From NCBI RefSeq assembly GCF_014851815.1, contig NZ_JACVAJ010000002.1, positions 310,001-374,000 on the forward strand: a stretch of 64,000 nt of DNA, given 5' to 3'. This document shows positions 33,388-43,539 of the stretch, piece by piece (positions within the stretch are counted from its first letter, which is position 1; the number at the start of each line of letters is the position of its first letter). The position numbers and the translations under genes are program-made. The notes beneath the pieces were generated by a model. That model did no database searches, was not told the origin of the DNA, and saw only the letters and a list, made by a program, of their open reading frames with translations. The DNA is from Pseudoxanthomonas sp. PXM01. Lineage in GTDB: Bacteria > Pseudomonadota > Gammaproteobacteria > Xanthomonadales > Xanthomonadaceae.

Positions 33388-35823
33388 TCAGGCGGGTTCG
33401 GCCAACGCCTCGGCGGACACCGTGTCCACGCTCGCGCCCGCCATGAGTTCACCGATCGGGCACGGGGCATGGACCGCATAGCCCTGCGCATAGCCGATGC
33501 CCACCTCGCGCAGCTGCGCCAGCACCGCGTCGTTCTCCACCCATTCCGCCACCGTGACCTTCCCCAGTGCCTGGCCCATCTGGCTCATGGAACGGACCAG
33601 CGCCAGGTCGGACTCGCCGCGGGCGAGATCGCGGATGAAGGCGCCGTCGATCTTGAGGATGTCCACCGGCAGGCGCTTGAGGTAGGCGAACGACGACAGG
33701 CCGCTGCCGAAATCGTCCAGTGCGATCCGGCAACCGCGCGCGCGCATCGCATCGATGAAACGGCAGGCATCGTCCAGATTGGCGATCACCGCGGTCTCGG
33801 TGATCTCGAAGCACAGCCGCGTCGCGACGCCCGGGTGCCGGTCAAGCAGCAGGCCAACGTGTTCCAGGAACGCCGGATCGGCGATGGACTGTGCGGACAC
33901 GTTTACGTGGCACAGCTCGACCTGCGCAAGATGGCCCGGGTGCCGGGCGAGGAACCCGCACACCGCATCCACCACGAAGCGGTCCACCGCCATGCCCTGC
34001 CCGTAACGCTCCATCGCCGGCAGGAAGACGCCCGGCGCATGCACCTCGCCCTCGCGATCGAGCAGGCGCACCAGCACTTCGTACTGCAGGCGTTCCCCGC
34101 CTGCCAGCGGAACGATCCGCTGCGCGTACAGCAGCAGGCGCTGTTCGGCGATGGCGAGCTGCGTGTGGGCAACCCATTCCAGTTCGCGCCGCCGGCGCGA
34201 CAGACTGGGGTCGGAATCGCGGTAGCAGCGGATGCGGTTGCGGCCCTCTTCCTTGGCCACGTAGCACGCGGCGTCGGCGGCGCGCAGCAACCAGTCGACG
34301 TCGACCGCGTCGTCGTTGATCTCGGCCACGCCGATACTGCAGTTCAGGCCGAACATGCGGCCGTTCCAGCGGAAGGCGTCCTCGCCGAGCGCGGCATGGA
34401 TCCGCGCCATCGCCGTTTCCGCTTCTTCCAGCGTGGTGTCGTGCAGGAGCACGGCGAACTCGTCGCCCCCTAAGCGCCCCACCCAGTCGCCGCGGCGCAG
34501 CTGCGCCGCCACGCGCTGCGCGAACTCGCACAGGAAGCGGTCCCCGGCCTCGTGGCCACAGGTGTCGTTGACCAGCTTGAACTGGTCCAGGTCGATGAAG
34601 CACAGCGTGTGCCGTTGACGGCATCCGCGCGCGCTGCCCAGGGCGCTGCCCAGCCGCCTCGCGATCTCGCGGCGGTTGATCAGGCCGGTCAGTTCGTCGT
34701 GGCTGGCCTGGTACGCGATCTCGCAGGCCAGTTCGTGCGCCTCGGACACGTCTTCCGCCAGCACGAACACCTGCTCGCCCCGTCCCGCCCGCGCGTCCAC
34801 CACGGAGGCCGTCCAGCGCACCCAGCGCACCTCCCCGTCCGGGCGCAGGAAGCGGCGTTCGCCAGGCTCCCGCATGCGCGTCCAGTCGATCGCACCGGCC
34901 GCGTCCCGGTGCAGGTCGTCCGGATGCAGCACGTCCTGCAGGCGCAGTTCGCGCAGCTCCTGCAGCGGCCGCGACAGGATCTGCGCCAGCGCCTCGTTGG
35001 CCTGCGCGAACCGCCCTTCCCGGTCCAGCTTGAGCATCCCGACCACCGACTGATGGAACGCCATGCGGAACTCGCTCTCGGTCTCGCGCACGTGGCGCAG
35101 GGTCCCGCGCATCACCCGCAACGCGTAGGCACACAGCGCCACGAAGACGAGCGCGCTCAGACCCAGCAGGATCCGCCGCATGAAGTGCGCGCCTTCGGCC
35201 AGCGAGCGCGAGAACGCCAGTTCCTTGGGCCGCAGCCGGGCATCGATGGCCAGCAGGTGCCGCTGGTGGGCCTGCACGCTGGCCGCATCGAGCGGCCCCC
35301 GTGCGACCTGCGCCTCGAGCGTATCGGCCATGGCCACCAATTGGTCGACCTCGACCTCGGCTTCACGCCACAGGCGGACGGAGTCGCGGAAGTACGGCGC
35401 CTGTCCCAGCGCCCGGTACATCCAGATCAGCCGGCCGATGTCGTCCGGCGCGTTGTTCCCCTGCAGGAAGCCTGCGCGTGCGGCCTCGACATCCGCCGGA
35501 TCCCGCTCCAGCGCGAGCCGGCCGGCACGGTCGCCCAGCGGCACGCGCAACGCCTCGCGCGCGGCCTCCAGGTCGGCCTGGCGCCCATGGCCGGCGTATC
35601 GGTAGAGCGCCAGGACGGCGCGCTGGTGCGCCTTCGACCAATGGCTCTCGCCGATGATGTAGGCAGTGGCGCCGGCCTGGGTTTCCAGCACGGCAGCCGT
35701 CAGCAGCGCACCCAGCGCGGAGAGCAGGATGAGCGCGGCCACCCGCGCGGGCAGCCGGTGCAGCCCGCGGTCGTCGTCCTGACGGCCGGGTCGTCCCCGT
35801 GCCCTGGCTACTCCGTTTTCCAC
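33388..35823 (-). CDS. Membrane PAS-GGDEF-EAL c-di-GMP protein
   Basis: An 811-residue sensor. It has a helix at about 28-46 (ALILLSALGALLTAAVLE), a helical periplasmic domain (about 50-215) and a second helix (ILLGLSALVFVALCAYAL). A PAS domain (about 250-365) is followed by GGDEF (about 375-535; RLGGDEFAVL, with RRGD as I-site five residues upstream) and EAL (about 555-800). The EAL signature reads EVL (YEVLVRL). The metal and catalytic residues are otherwise intact (HVNVSAQ, EITETAV, LDDFGSGLSS, KIDGAF, VAEWVEN, YAQGY). Both activities are possible. The signal sensed by the periplasmic domain is unknown. Confidence 0.93.
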   Translation of the reverse strand: MENGVARARGRPGRQDDDRGLHRLPARVAALILLSALGALLTAAVLETQAGATAYIIGESHWSKAHQRAVLALYRYAGHGRQADLEAAREALRVPLGDRAGRLALERDPADVEAARAGFLQGNNAPDDIGRLIWMYRALGQAPYFRDSVRLWREAEVEVDQLVAMADTLEAQVARGPLDAASVQAHQRHLLAIDARLRPKELAFSRSLAEGAHFMRRILLGLSALVFVALCAYALRVMRGTLRHVRETESEFRMAFHQSVVGMLKLDREGRFAQANEALAQILSRPLQELRELRLQDVLHPDDLHRDAAGAIDWTRMREPGERRFLRPDGEVRWVRWTASVVDARAGRGEQVFVLAEDVSEAHELACEIAYQASHDELTGLINRREIARRLGSALGSARGCRQRHTLCFIDLDQFKLVNDTCGHEAGDRFLCEFAQRVAAQLRRGDWVGRLGGDEFAVLLHDTTLEEAETAMARIHAALGEDAFRWNGRMFGLNCSIGVAEINDDAVDVDWLLRAADAACYVAKEEGRNRIRCYRDSDPSLSRRRRELEWVAHTQLAIAEQRLLLYAQRIVPLAGGERLQYEVLVRLLDREGEVHAPGVFLPAMERYGQGMAVDRFVVDAVCGFLARHPGHLAQVELCHVNVSAQSIADPAFLEHVGLLLDRHPGVATRLCFEITETAVIANLDDACRFIDAMRARGCRIALDDFGSGLSSFAYLKRLPVDILKIDGAFIRDLARGESDLALVRSMSQMGQALGKVTVAEWVENDAVLAQLREVGIGYAQGYAVHAPCPIGELMAGASVDTVSAEALAEPA

Positions 35824-35958
35824 CTATCGCTCCTGTCGGTCTGCGCGGAAGGAAGGCATCCGCGCCGGCCTCTGCCGTCGTTCATCGGCCGTGGAGCGCA
35901 TGGCTTGAGGACCACGCTCCGGTCCGGGGATGTCCTGCCGACCAATGGTCGTGCCGCG

Positions 35959-37623
35959 TCAGCGGTCCAGATCGCCGTCGTCGACGGTCCCGGCGTCGAC
36001 CACGCGGTCGCGTCCCGCGTGCTTGGCGCGGTACATGGCGCCATCGGCCCGGCGCAGCAGCGACGCGGGATCGGCATCCTCCGGCATCAGGGTGGCCAGG
36101 CCGATGCTGGCGGTGACGACCAGGCCATCGATACCCAGGCCTGCGCCCGCGGCACTGACCTGGCCCCGCATCGCCTCCAGCCGCGCACGCGCGGTCGCAC
36201 CGCCGATGCCAGGCAGCAGCACCAGGAACTCCTCGCCGCCCATGCGGATCACGTCCGCCGGATCGCGTACGGCGCCGGTCAGCGTCGCCGCGACGGCGAC
36301 CAGTACGCGGTCGCCGGCTTCGTGTCCGTGCACGTCGTTGATGCGCTTGAACAGGTCGATGTCCAGGAAGCCCACCGCCAGCGTGTCGTCGCCGGTGCGC
36401 GCGTCGCGCATGTGCTGCTCCAGCCGCTTCAGGCCGGCACGGCGGTTGGGCAGGCCGGTCAGTTCGTCGGTGTCGGCGAGTGCGCGCATCTCGTCGCGCT
36501 GGCGGCGCAACTGGCCCAGGCGCAGGTTCAGCACGTAGGCGCTGACGGTCAGGAACCAGGTGATCGAGAGCTGGATCGCTTCGACGCGGTATTCGATCAG
36601 CAGGCAGCTGTCGGCCAGGTCCATCGCCGCCATCGCCAGGAACGGCAGCACGGCGGCGATCGCCGGCACGGCATCGGCACGGTGGTGGCGCAGCAGGCCC
36701 AGTCCCAGCGCGAGCACCACCACACAGCCCATCACGAAGCCGCTGTCCATCGCCGTCGCCAGTTGCGACAGGCCGGCGGTCGGCAACCACGCCGTCGCCA
36801 CGGCCAGCGCGCACAGGCCGGCGGTGAACCAGGGCAGCCAGCGCTGCGTCTTCGGCCAGATGCGTGCACCGCCGACCAGCAGCCACATCACGTACAGCAG
36901 GATCGGCAAGCCGACGCAGGAGAACGCCACCAGCCAGCGGGATTCCTGTCCGTCCACCGGCAGCCAGGGTTCGGGGTAGCCGCTGAGGCCGCTGAGCACG
37001 GACTGCCCCAGCACACTCAACGCGCACAGCAGGGTGTAGCCCAGGAAGACGCGGTCGCGCGTGCTCAGGAAGCCCATCAAGGCCATGAAGGCCAGGGCGA
37101 TGGCGATGGCCACGCAGGCGGTACGCACCAGCAGGCGTGCGGTATCGAACTGCTGCACGGGACTCGGTGCGCCGATGCGCACGGTGGGTATCCAGCCCGG
37201 CTTCAGCGGCTTTTCCCACGCGACCTGGATCGGTTCGCGGTTGCCGGCCGCCGGTACCACCACCATGCCGACGCCGGCGCGGAAGCGCGAGTCGCGCGTG
37301 CGCGCATCGTGCATGCGTCCGCAGATCTCGCGGTCGCCGTGGTGCACGCGCACTTCGCCGGCGAAGATGTTGAAGACATTGATCGCCTGCGGCGCGCCCG
37401 ACCAGCCCTCGGGCGGCGCGGGAATCTCGACGCGTTCGGTCAGTTCCGCCTGCATCCCGGGCGTACAGTGACGCTGCGGGGCCTGTTCGGACGTCGGTTC
37501 GCCGGTGACCAGATAGTCACGGCCGACCTGCGGGGCCGCCAGTGCCGGGCACGACAGGGCCACGAGCAGCAACAGCCACCCCGCGATCCCGCCTGCCCGT
37601 CCCCCTATCGACTTCACCAACAC
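35959..37623 (-). CDS. 7TM-type membrane diguanylate cyclase
   Basis: A 554-residue protein: signal peptide (GWLLLLVALSCPALAA), a periplasmic domain (about 32-165) with two cysteines (QRHCTPG, REICGRM) and seven transmembrane helices (about 170-370, 7TMR-DISM-like). A C-terminal GGDEF domain (about 385-545) has TDELTGLPNRRAG, FLDIDLFKRINDVHGHEAGD and RMGGEEFLVLLP. It is predicted to make c-di-GMP in response to an outside ligand. No clean RxxD I-site is visible. It lies 135 nt upstream of the PAS-GGDEF-EAL gene, same strand. Confidence 0.92.
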   Translation of the reverse strand: MLVKSIGGRAGGIAGWLLLLVALSCPALAAPQVGRDYLVTGEPTSEQAPQRHCTPGMQAELTERVEIPAPPEGWSGAPQAINVFNIFAGEVRVHHGDREICGRMHDARTRDSRFRAGVGMVVVPAAGNREPIQVAWEKPLKPGWIPTVRIGAPSPVQQFDTARLLVRTACVAIAIALAFMALMGFLSTRDRVFLGYTLLCALSVLGQSVLSGLSGYPEPWLPVDGQESRWLVAFSCVGLPILLYVMWLLVGGARIWPKTQRWLPWFTAGLCALAVATAWLPTAGLSQLATAMDSGFVMGCVVVLALGLGLLRHHRADAVPAIAAVLPFLAMAAMDLADSCLLIEYRVEAIQLSITWFLTVSAYVLNLRLGQLRRQRDEMRALADTDELTGLPNRRAGLKRLEQHMRDARTGDDTLAVGFLDIDLFKRINDVHGHEAGDRVLVAVAATLTGAVRDPADVIRMGGEEFLVLLPGIGGATARARLEAMRGQVSAAGAGLGIDGLVVTASIGLATLMPEDADPASLLRRADGAMYRAKHAGRDRVVDAGTVDDGDLDR

Positions 37624-37758
37624 TCCGATACGTCGCCGCGTCCCGACATCCGGTGTGCTGGCTTGCGTCTGCGAAATGCAATATCTGTGCCACGTGCCGG
37701 CATCCCACGCCGGATCTGCCTCATTGCGCCGACGCTTCCGCGCCGGAGGCTGCCACCC

Positions 37759-39657
<1,899 letters not shown>

Positions 39658-39817
39658 GCGGACACTCCGGGGCGTCGCGGAGCCGCACGCCGAGCCGCAT
39701 ATTGTGCGCTTTCGGGCGGCTCCTGTCGCGTTGCAGCACGATCCGGGGGCCGCGGCCGTGATTTTTCCGCCACCCCGGCGAATCACCTTCCAGACCGCAC
39801 AATCGACGGGTGCCGGG

Positions 39818-40351
39818 ATGGAAACGATCACGATCATGAACCCCCTGACGGACACGGACGCCTCCACTGACGCCTCCACGGACTTCCCGCGCCTGCTGCA
39901 ACAGCACCGCGGCGTCCTGATGAAGGTCGCCGGCACGTATGCCTGGCACCCCGACGACCGCGACGACCTGGTGCAGGAGATCGCCACCCAGCTGTGGCGC
40001 GCCTGGCGGGACTACGACCCGGCGCGGCCGTTCTCCACCTGGATGTACCGGATCGCGCTGAACGTGGCCATTTCGCATGTCCGCAGCCGCACCCGCGGCG
40101 TGCAGCCAGAGGCCTGGCATGAGGACCACCACGACGTGGCCGACCCGCGCGCGCACGACCACGAAGGCCGCCAGCAGGTCGACCTGCTGTACCGCTTCAT
40201 CCAGGCGCAGCCGCCGCTCGACCGCGCCCTGCTGCTGCTCTACCTGGAAGACCACAGCTACCGCGAGATGGCCGACGTGCTCGGCCTGAGCGAAACCAAC
40301 GTCGCCACCAAGATCGGCCGGCTGAAGCAGCGGCTGCGCCAGGAACTCTGA
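39818..40351 (+). CDS. ECF-type RNA polymerase sigma factor
   Basis: A 177-residue sigma-70 family protein. Region 2 is LLQQHRGVLMKVAGTYAWHPDDRDDLVQEIATQLWRAWRDYDP with FSTWMYRIALNVAISHVR. A linker rich in His/Asp (about 100-120) is followed by region 4: LDRALLLLYLEDHSYREMADVLGLSETNVATKIGRLKQRLR. It lacks region 3, as ECF sigmas do. The start may be ATG 39818 or ATG 39836. It is followed 30 nt later by a membrane protein that could act as its partner; no zinc-finger anti-sigma is adjacent. Confidence 0.9.
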   Translation: METITIMNPLTDTDASTDASTDFPRLLQQHRGVLMKVAGTYAWHPDDRDDLVQEIATQLWRAWRDYDPARPFSTWMYRIALNVAISHVRSRTRGVQPEAWHEDHHDVADPRAHDHEGRQQVDLLYRFIQAQPPLDRALLLLYLEDHSYREMADVLGLSETNVATKIGRLKQRLRQEL

Positions 40352-40381
40352 CCGATGAACCCTTCTTACGGAACGACCGCC

Positions 40382-41053
40382 ATGGAACCCGATGACCTGA
40401 AACTCGCCTGGCAGACGCTGTCGCGCCGCCTCGAACGCCACGATGCGCTGCAGACGCATGTGCTGCTGGAGCAGCGCAAGCAGAAGGCACTGAACAGCCT
40501 GCGCCCGCTGTTCTGGGGCCAGGTGGTGCAGACCCTGTTCGGCATCCCCTTCATCCTGCTGGCCTCGCTGCTGTGGATCCACGGCGGACAATCCGCCGAC
40601 GGTCTGCCGTGGACGACGATCGTGGCCGGCATCGTCGTGCAGCTCTACGGCATCGCGACCATCGCGATGGCCGGGCAGACGCTGCTGCGCATCCGCGAGA
40701 TCGATTACGCGCAGCCCATCGTCGATATCCAGAAGCGGCTGGCGACGCTGCGCCGCACCTACCTCGTCAACGGCATGCTGGCCGGCTTGCCGTGGTGGTT
40801 CCTGTGGGTGCCACTGCTGATGGTGTTGGCCGGACTCGGCGGCACCAACCTGTATGCCCGCGCGCCGAGCGTGGTCTGGATCGGGCTGGGTGTCGGCGCA
40901 GCCGGGCTGGCGGCGACGGCGTGGTTCCATCGCTGGTCGCGCGATCCCGCGCGCCCGCGGCTCGCCAAGGCGATGGAAGACAGCGTGACCGGCGGCAGCC
41001 TGCGCCGCGCGCAGGCCCAGATCGACGAGGTCGCGCGCTTCGAGACCGAGTGA
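40382..41053 (+). CDS. Membrane protein downstream of ECF sigma, candidate partner
   Basis: A 223-residue protein with a soluble N-terminus (MEPDDLKLAWQTLSRRLERHD, to about residue 40), two pairs of helices (about 45-95 and 135-180) and a charged C-terminus. Its position right after a sigma gene and its cytosolic head would suit a regulator of the sigma factor, but it shows no known anti-sigma motif. An ATG at 40355, 3 nt after the sigma stop, could add nine residues; the family-like MEPDDLK start is preferred. Function is unknown. Confidence 0.7.
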   Translation: MEPDDLKLAWQTLSRRLERHDALQTHVLLEQRKQKALNSLRPLFWGQVVQTLFGIPFILLASLLWIHGGQSADGLPWTTIVAGIVVQLYGIATIAMAGQTLLRIREIDYAQPIVDIQKRLATLRRTYLVNGMLAGLPWWFLWVPLLMVLAGLGGTNLYARAPSVVWIGLGVGAAGLAATAWFHRWSRDPARPRLAKAMEDSVTGGSLRRAQAQIDEVARFETE

Positions 41054-41073
41054 GCGGGCGGTACACTGCGCGC

Positions 41074-41295
41074 ATGCAACGCATCGACTTCGACCTGGAC
41101 GCCGGCCACGACTTCGTGGAACTCAACCAACTACTGAAGCTGGTCGGCATCGCCGACAGCGGCGGCCAGGGCAAGGCGATCGTGGCCAGCGGCGACGTGT
41201 CGGTGGATGGCGCGGTGGAACTGCGCAAGACCGCGAAGATCCGCGCCGGCCAGGTGGTGCGGATCGACGACACCGAGATCCGGGTGCTGGGCTGA
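41074..41295 (+). CDS. Small S4-domain RNA-binding protein (YbcJ-like)
   Basis: A 73-residue protein that is almost only an S4 domain: FVELNQLLKLVGIADSGGQGKAIVASGDVSVDGAVELRKTAKIRAGQVVRID. The G-x-A-K-x-h-[I/V]-x-x-G-x-V-x-V-N/D-G pattern is typical of the YbcJ/YaaA group, which bind structured RNA, perhaps on ribosomes. It starts 20 nt after the membrane-protein stop and may be in the same transcript. The 260 nt after it hold no gene that I can support. Confidence 0.85.
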   Translation: MQRIDFDLDAGHDFVELNQLLKLVGIADSGGQGKAIVASGDVSVDGAVELRKTAKIRAGQVVRIDDTEIRVLG

Positions 41296-41555
41296 CGGAG
41301 CCAGGATGCAGCCGTGCCACGGCCTCGGCCCCTCCCGCGCGCCTTCCTTCATCACGACCCGTTTCTTGCTCCTGACGCACGCATGAAGGCCGCCATGCGG
41401 CTGGCCCTTGTCCGCGGCTGCCGGACCAGGAGCAGCCAGCTCCCGTCGCGCCTCCCGCCTGTCGCGTGAATGCAGCACGCCGCTCTACCCACACAGAGAC
41501 TCGCCCGTGACGGAATCCGGCTGGCGCGCGAGCGCCCGCCTCGCGCAGCCGGCAC

Positions 41556-42710
41556 TCAGCGTGCGGCGCCGGCGTCCAGCGGCGCCGCATCCGGCGGCGC
41601 ACCCGCGTCATCGGGCACGGCTTCCACATCGGCCATGCGATCGAACTCCGACAGCGGGCTGTCGGCCGGGCACTTGGTATCGGGGAACCCGAACTGCGTG
41701 CGCAGCTCCAGACCGCAGGCCTGCATGTCGTCCAGCCCTGCACCCGCCTTCTTGCACGTGCTGTCGAAGCTGCGCATGAAGGCATCGCGGCGCATCACGA
41801 AGTCGCCCCCGCAGCGGCGCATCAACTGCAGGCGATCGAGGTCGTCCTGCGCCGCATTGGTGCCATCCAGGCCGTATTCCTGCAGTTCGTCCTTGCTCAG
41901 CAGGCGCAGCCGGCGGTTGGGCACGGTCATCATCAGGTCGGCGACCGCGACGGCGACGCCGTTGCGCTCCAGGTAGTCCTTCACCCGTCCGTAAACACCG
42001 CGCAGTTCCTCGTTGAGCTCGGCGCGTGTGGTGGCGGTGGAACTCATGCGGATGATGCGATGCACGCCCACCTTGCCGGAGATCATCCGGTTGTCGCCCG
42101 CACCCAGCACGAACACGCAGGCGCTGTGGCAGACCGAGCCCTCGCGCACCCAGATCGTCCAACCGCCGGCGCCGATGACGTCGCCGGCCTTGATCGCGTC
42201 TTCGACCTGCCCACCGGCGGAATCGAGATCCAGGATGCGCTTGTGGATGCCCATGCGCCCGGCGATGTCGGCGACCCGTGCAACCAGATCGGTGAAATCG
42301 GAGGCGATCTTGCCCTGGTAGCGCAAGCGCAGCACACCGCCTTTCTGGCACGGCGACAGCGCGTCGACCACGCTGAAGAACGCCAGCGACTCCAGTGCGG
42401 CGCCATCGCCTTCGCCGGTGTTGTATTCGGCCTGGCAGCTGACCCAGGCCTGGCCGGAGGTCACTTTCGACACCGGCCAGTCGGTCGGCATGCCCTCGCC
42501 CGGGGCGTCGGCCGGCGGCGACACCACCGGTCCGGTCGACACGGCACCATCGCCGCGCTCGGCCTGCCTGGCCGGCGTATCGGCCGGCAGCGCGGGCGGC
42601 GCTTCGGCCACCGCATCGGACGCACTCTCGGGAGCGCCCGGACCACAGGCAGCCAGCAGGACGGCAATCAGCAGCGCAGCAAGGGGAAGGTGGGGATTGC
42701 GGGACAGCAT
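41556..42710 (-). CDS. ClpP-like (COG3904-type) lipoprotein
   Basis: A 384-residue predicted lipoprotein (LAACGPG, lipobox near residue 21). After a Pro/Ala-rich linker (to about 85) comes a ClpP/crotonase-like fold: LRYQGKIASDFTDLVARVA, LDLDSAGGQVEDAIKAGDVI (the GG oxyanion-type loop), then VCHSACVFVLGAGDNRMI and KVGVHRI. The C-x-S-A-C motif marks the COG3904 group of periplasmic ClpP-like proteins. The Ser and following His could form part of an active site. Enzyme activity is not proven for the group. The C-terminal region (about 290-384) has further cysteines. Confidence 0.8.
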   Translation of the reverse strand: MLSRNPHLPLAALLIAVLLAACGPGAPESASDAVAEAPPALPADTPARQAERGDGAVSTGPVVSPPADAPGEGMPTDWPVSKVTSGQAWVSCQAEYNTGEGDGAALESLAFFSVVDALSPCQKGGVLRLRYQGKIASDFTDLVARVADIAGRMGIHKRILDLDSAGGQVEDAIKAGDVIGAGGWTIWVREGSVCHSACVFVLGAGDNRMISGKVGVHRIIRMSSTATTRAELNEELRGVYGRVKDYLERNGVAVAVADLMMTVPNRRLRLLSKDELQEYGLDGTNAAQDDLDRLQLMRRCGGDFVMRRDAFMRSFDSTCKKAGAGLDDMQACGLELRTQFGFPDTKCPADSPLSEFDRMADVEAVPDDAGAPPDAAPLDAGAAR

Positions 42711-42830
42711 CCGGTCGATCACAGCACGACGCCAGGCCGCGAGGGCCTGGCTTGGAGGGGGTCGGCCTAGTCTAGGGTCAAATCGAGCGCGGGGGCCCAC
42801 CGTGCGATGAACCCGGGGCCGCATTCCGCC

Positions 42831-43220
42831 TCACAACAGCGCCCACAGCACCTGCAGCAGCCCCCACAGCGACACGGCCCAGATCAGCGTGCGCAGGTAC
42901 GGAATGCCCGCCGCATACACGGGTACGTAGGCGAGTCGCGCCCAGAAGTAGCACTGCGCGCCGAGCGCGGTGTTGGCATCGCCGCGCCCGAGCGCCACCA
43001 CCGCGAGAACGGCGGCAGCGAAGAAGGGGAACGTCTCCAGGAAGTTGCGCAACGCGCGGTCCACCCGCGCGGCGACGCCCGTCAGCGGCGGCAACGCGGC
43101 ATCGCGCGCGCCGACGTTCCACTTCAGCCCGCGCTGGTGGGTGGTCAGTGCGGCGCCGACCAGCACGTGCACCAGGCCCAGGGCAATGGACCAGGCCAGC
43201 ATCTTCAGTTCGACCGGCAT
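42831..43220 (-). CDS. MAPEG family membrane protein
   Basis: A 129-residue, four-helix protein of the MAPEG superfamily (membrane-associated eicosanoid/glutathione metabolism). Marks: VGARDAALPPLTGVAARVDRALRNFLETFPFFAAAVL with the R-x-x-x-N-x-x-E-x-x-P-x-F pattern, and FWARLAYVPVYAAGIPYLRTLIWAVSLWG. Bacterial members may have glutathione transferase or peroxidase activity, but many are untested. It is divergent from the large GGDEF-EAL gene. Confidence 0.9.
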   Translation of the reverse strand: MPVELKMLAWSIALGLVHVLVGAALTTHQRGLKWNVGARDAALPPLTGVAARVDRALRNFLETFPFFAAAVLAVVALGRGDANTALGAQCYFWARLAYVPVYAAGIPYLRTLIWAVSLWGLLQVLWALL

Positions 43221-43539
43221 GACGACGACTCCCCGCGGATGGTGCCGTGCACTCTAGCGCAGCCGGCACGCGGCCTGCGTGCCGCAGGCATGGGGCCATG
43301 CATCCCGCTTGTCTCGCCGATCGCGCCATCACGCGCGTGGCGCGTGCGGCCTCCGCCCTGCTGCCCGCATGCCCCTGCGCGAAGTCCGCTCCAGCGTCGT
43401 TCTGGTGCTCGCAGCACGAACGATGACGTACATACGGAAACCTACGACGGCGCTCCCTGAACGAAGCAGCCGCGCTTGCGGCCTGTCGGTGATTTCGGTA
43501 TCACATTGCTACGGAGTGTCGGCTCCGCAGGGGAATGCA
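43221..43539. other. Intergenic region upstream of large GGEGF-EAL gene
   Basis: A 319-nt gap between divergent genes. The plus frame is open across it but has poor coding character and no good start. It becomes less GC-rich after about 43410 and includes a small hairpin GCCGC-GCTT-GCGGC (43469-43482). The AGGGGAA before the GTG at 43540 is the only clear signal. A promoter probably lies between 43420 and 43510, but none can be named. Confidence 0.5.

Noticed and set aside
39859-39882. Short direct repeat (ACGCCTCCACTG-like) at the sigma factor N-terminus
   Set aside because: It is a two-copy Ala-Ser-Thr-Asp codon repeat in an unstructured leader, too short to call a repeat element.
41296-41555. 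Short frames in the 260-nt gap after the S4 protein
   Set aside because: No ribosome-binding site, hydrophobic pattern or domain supports any of them, and no clear terminator or promoter was seen.
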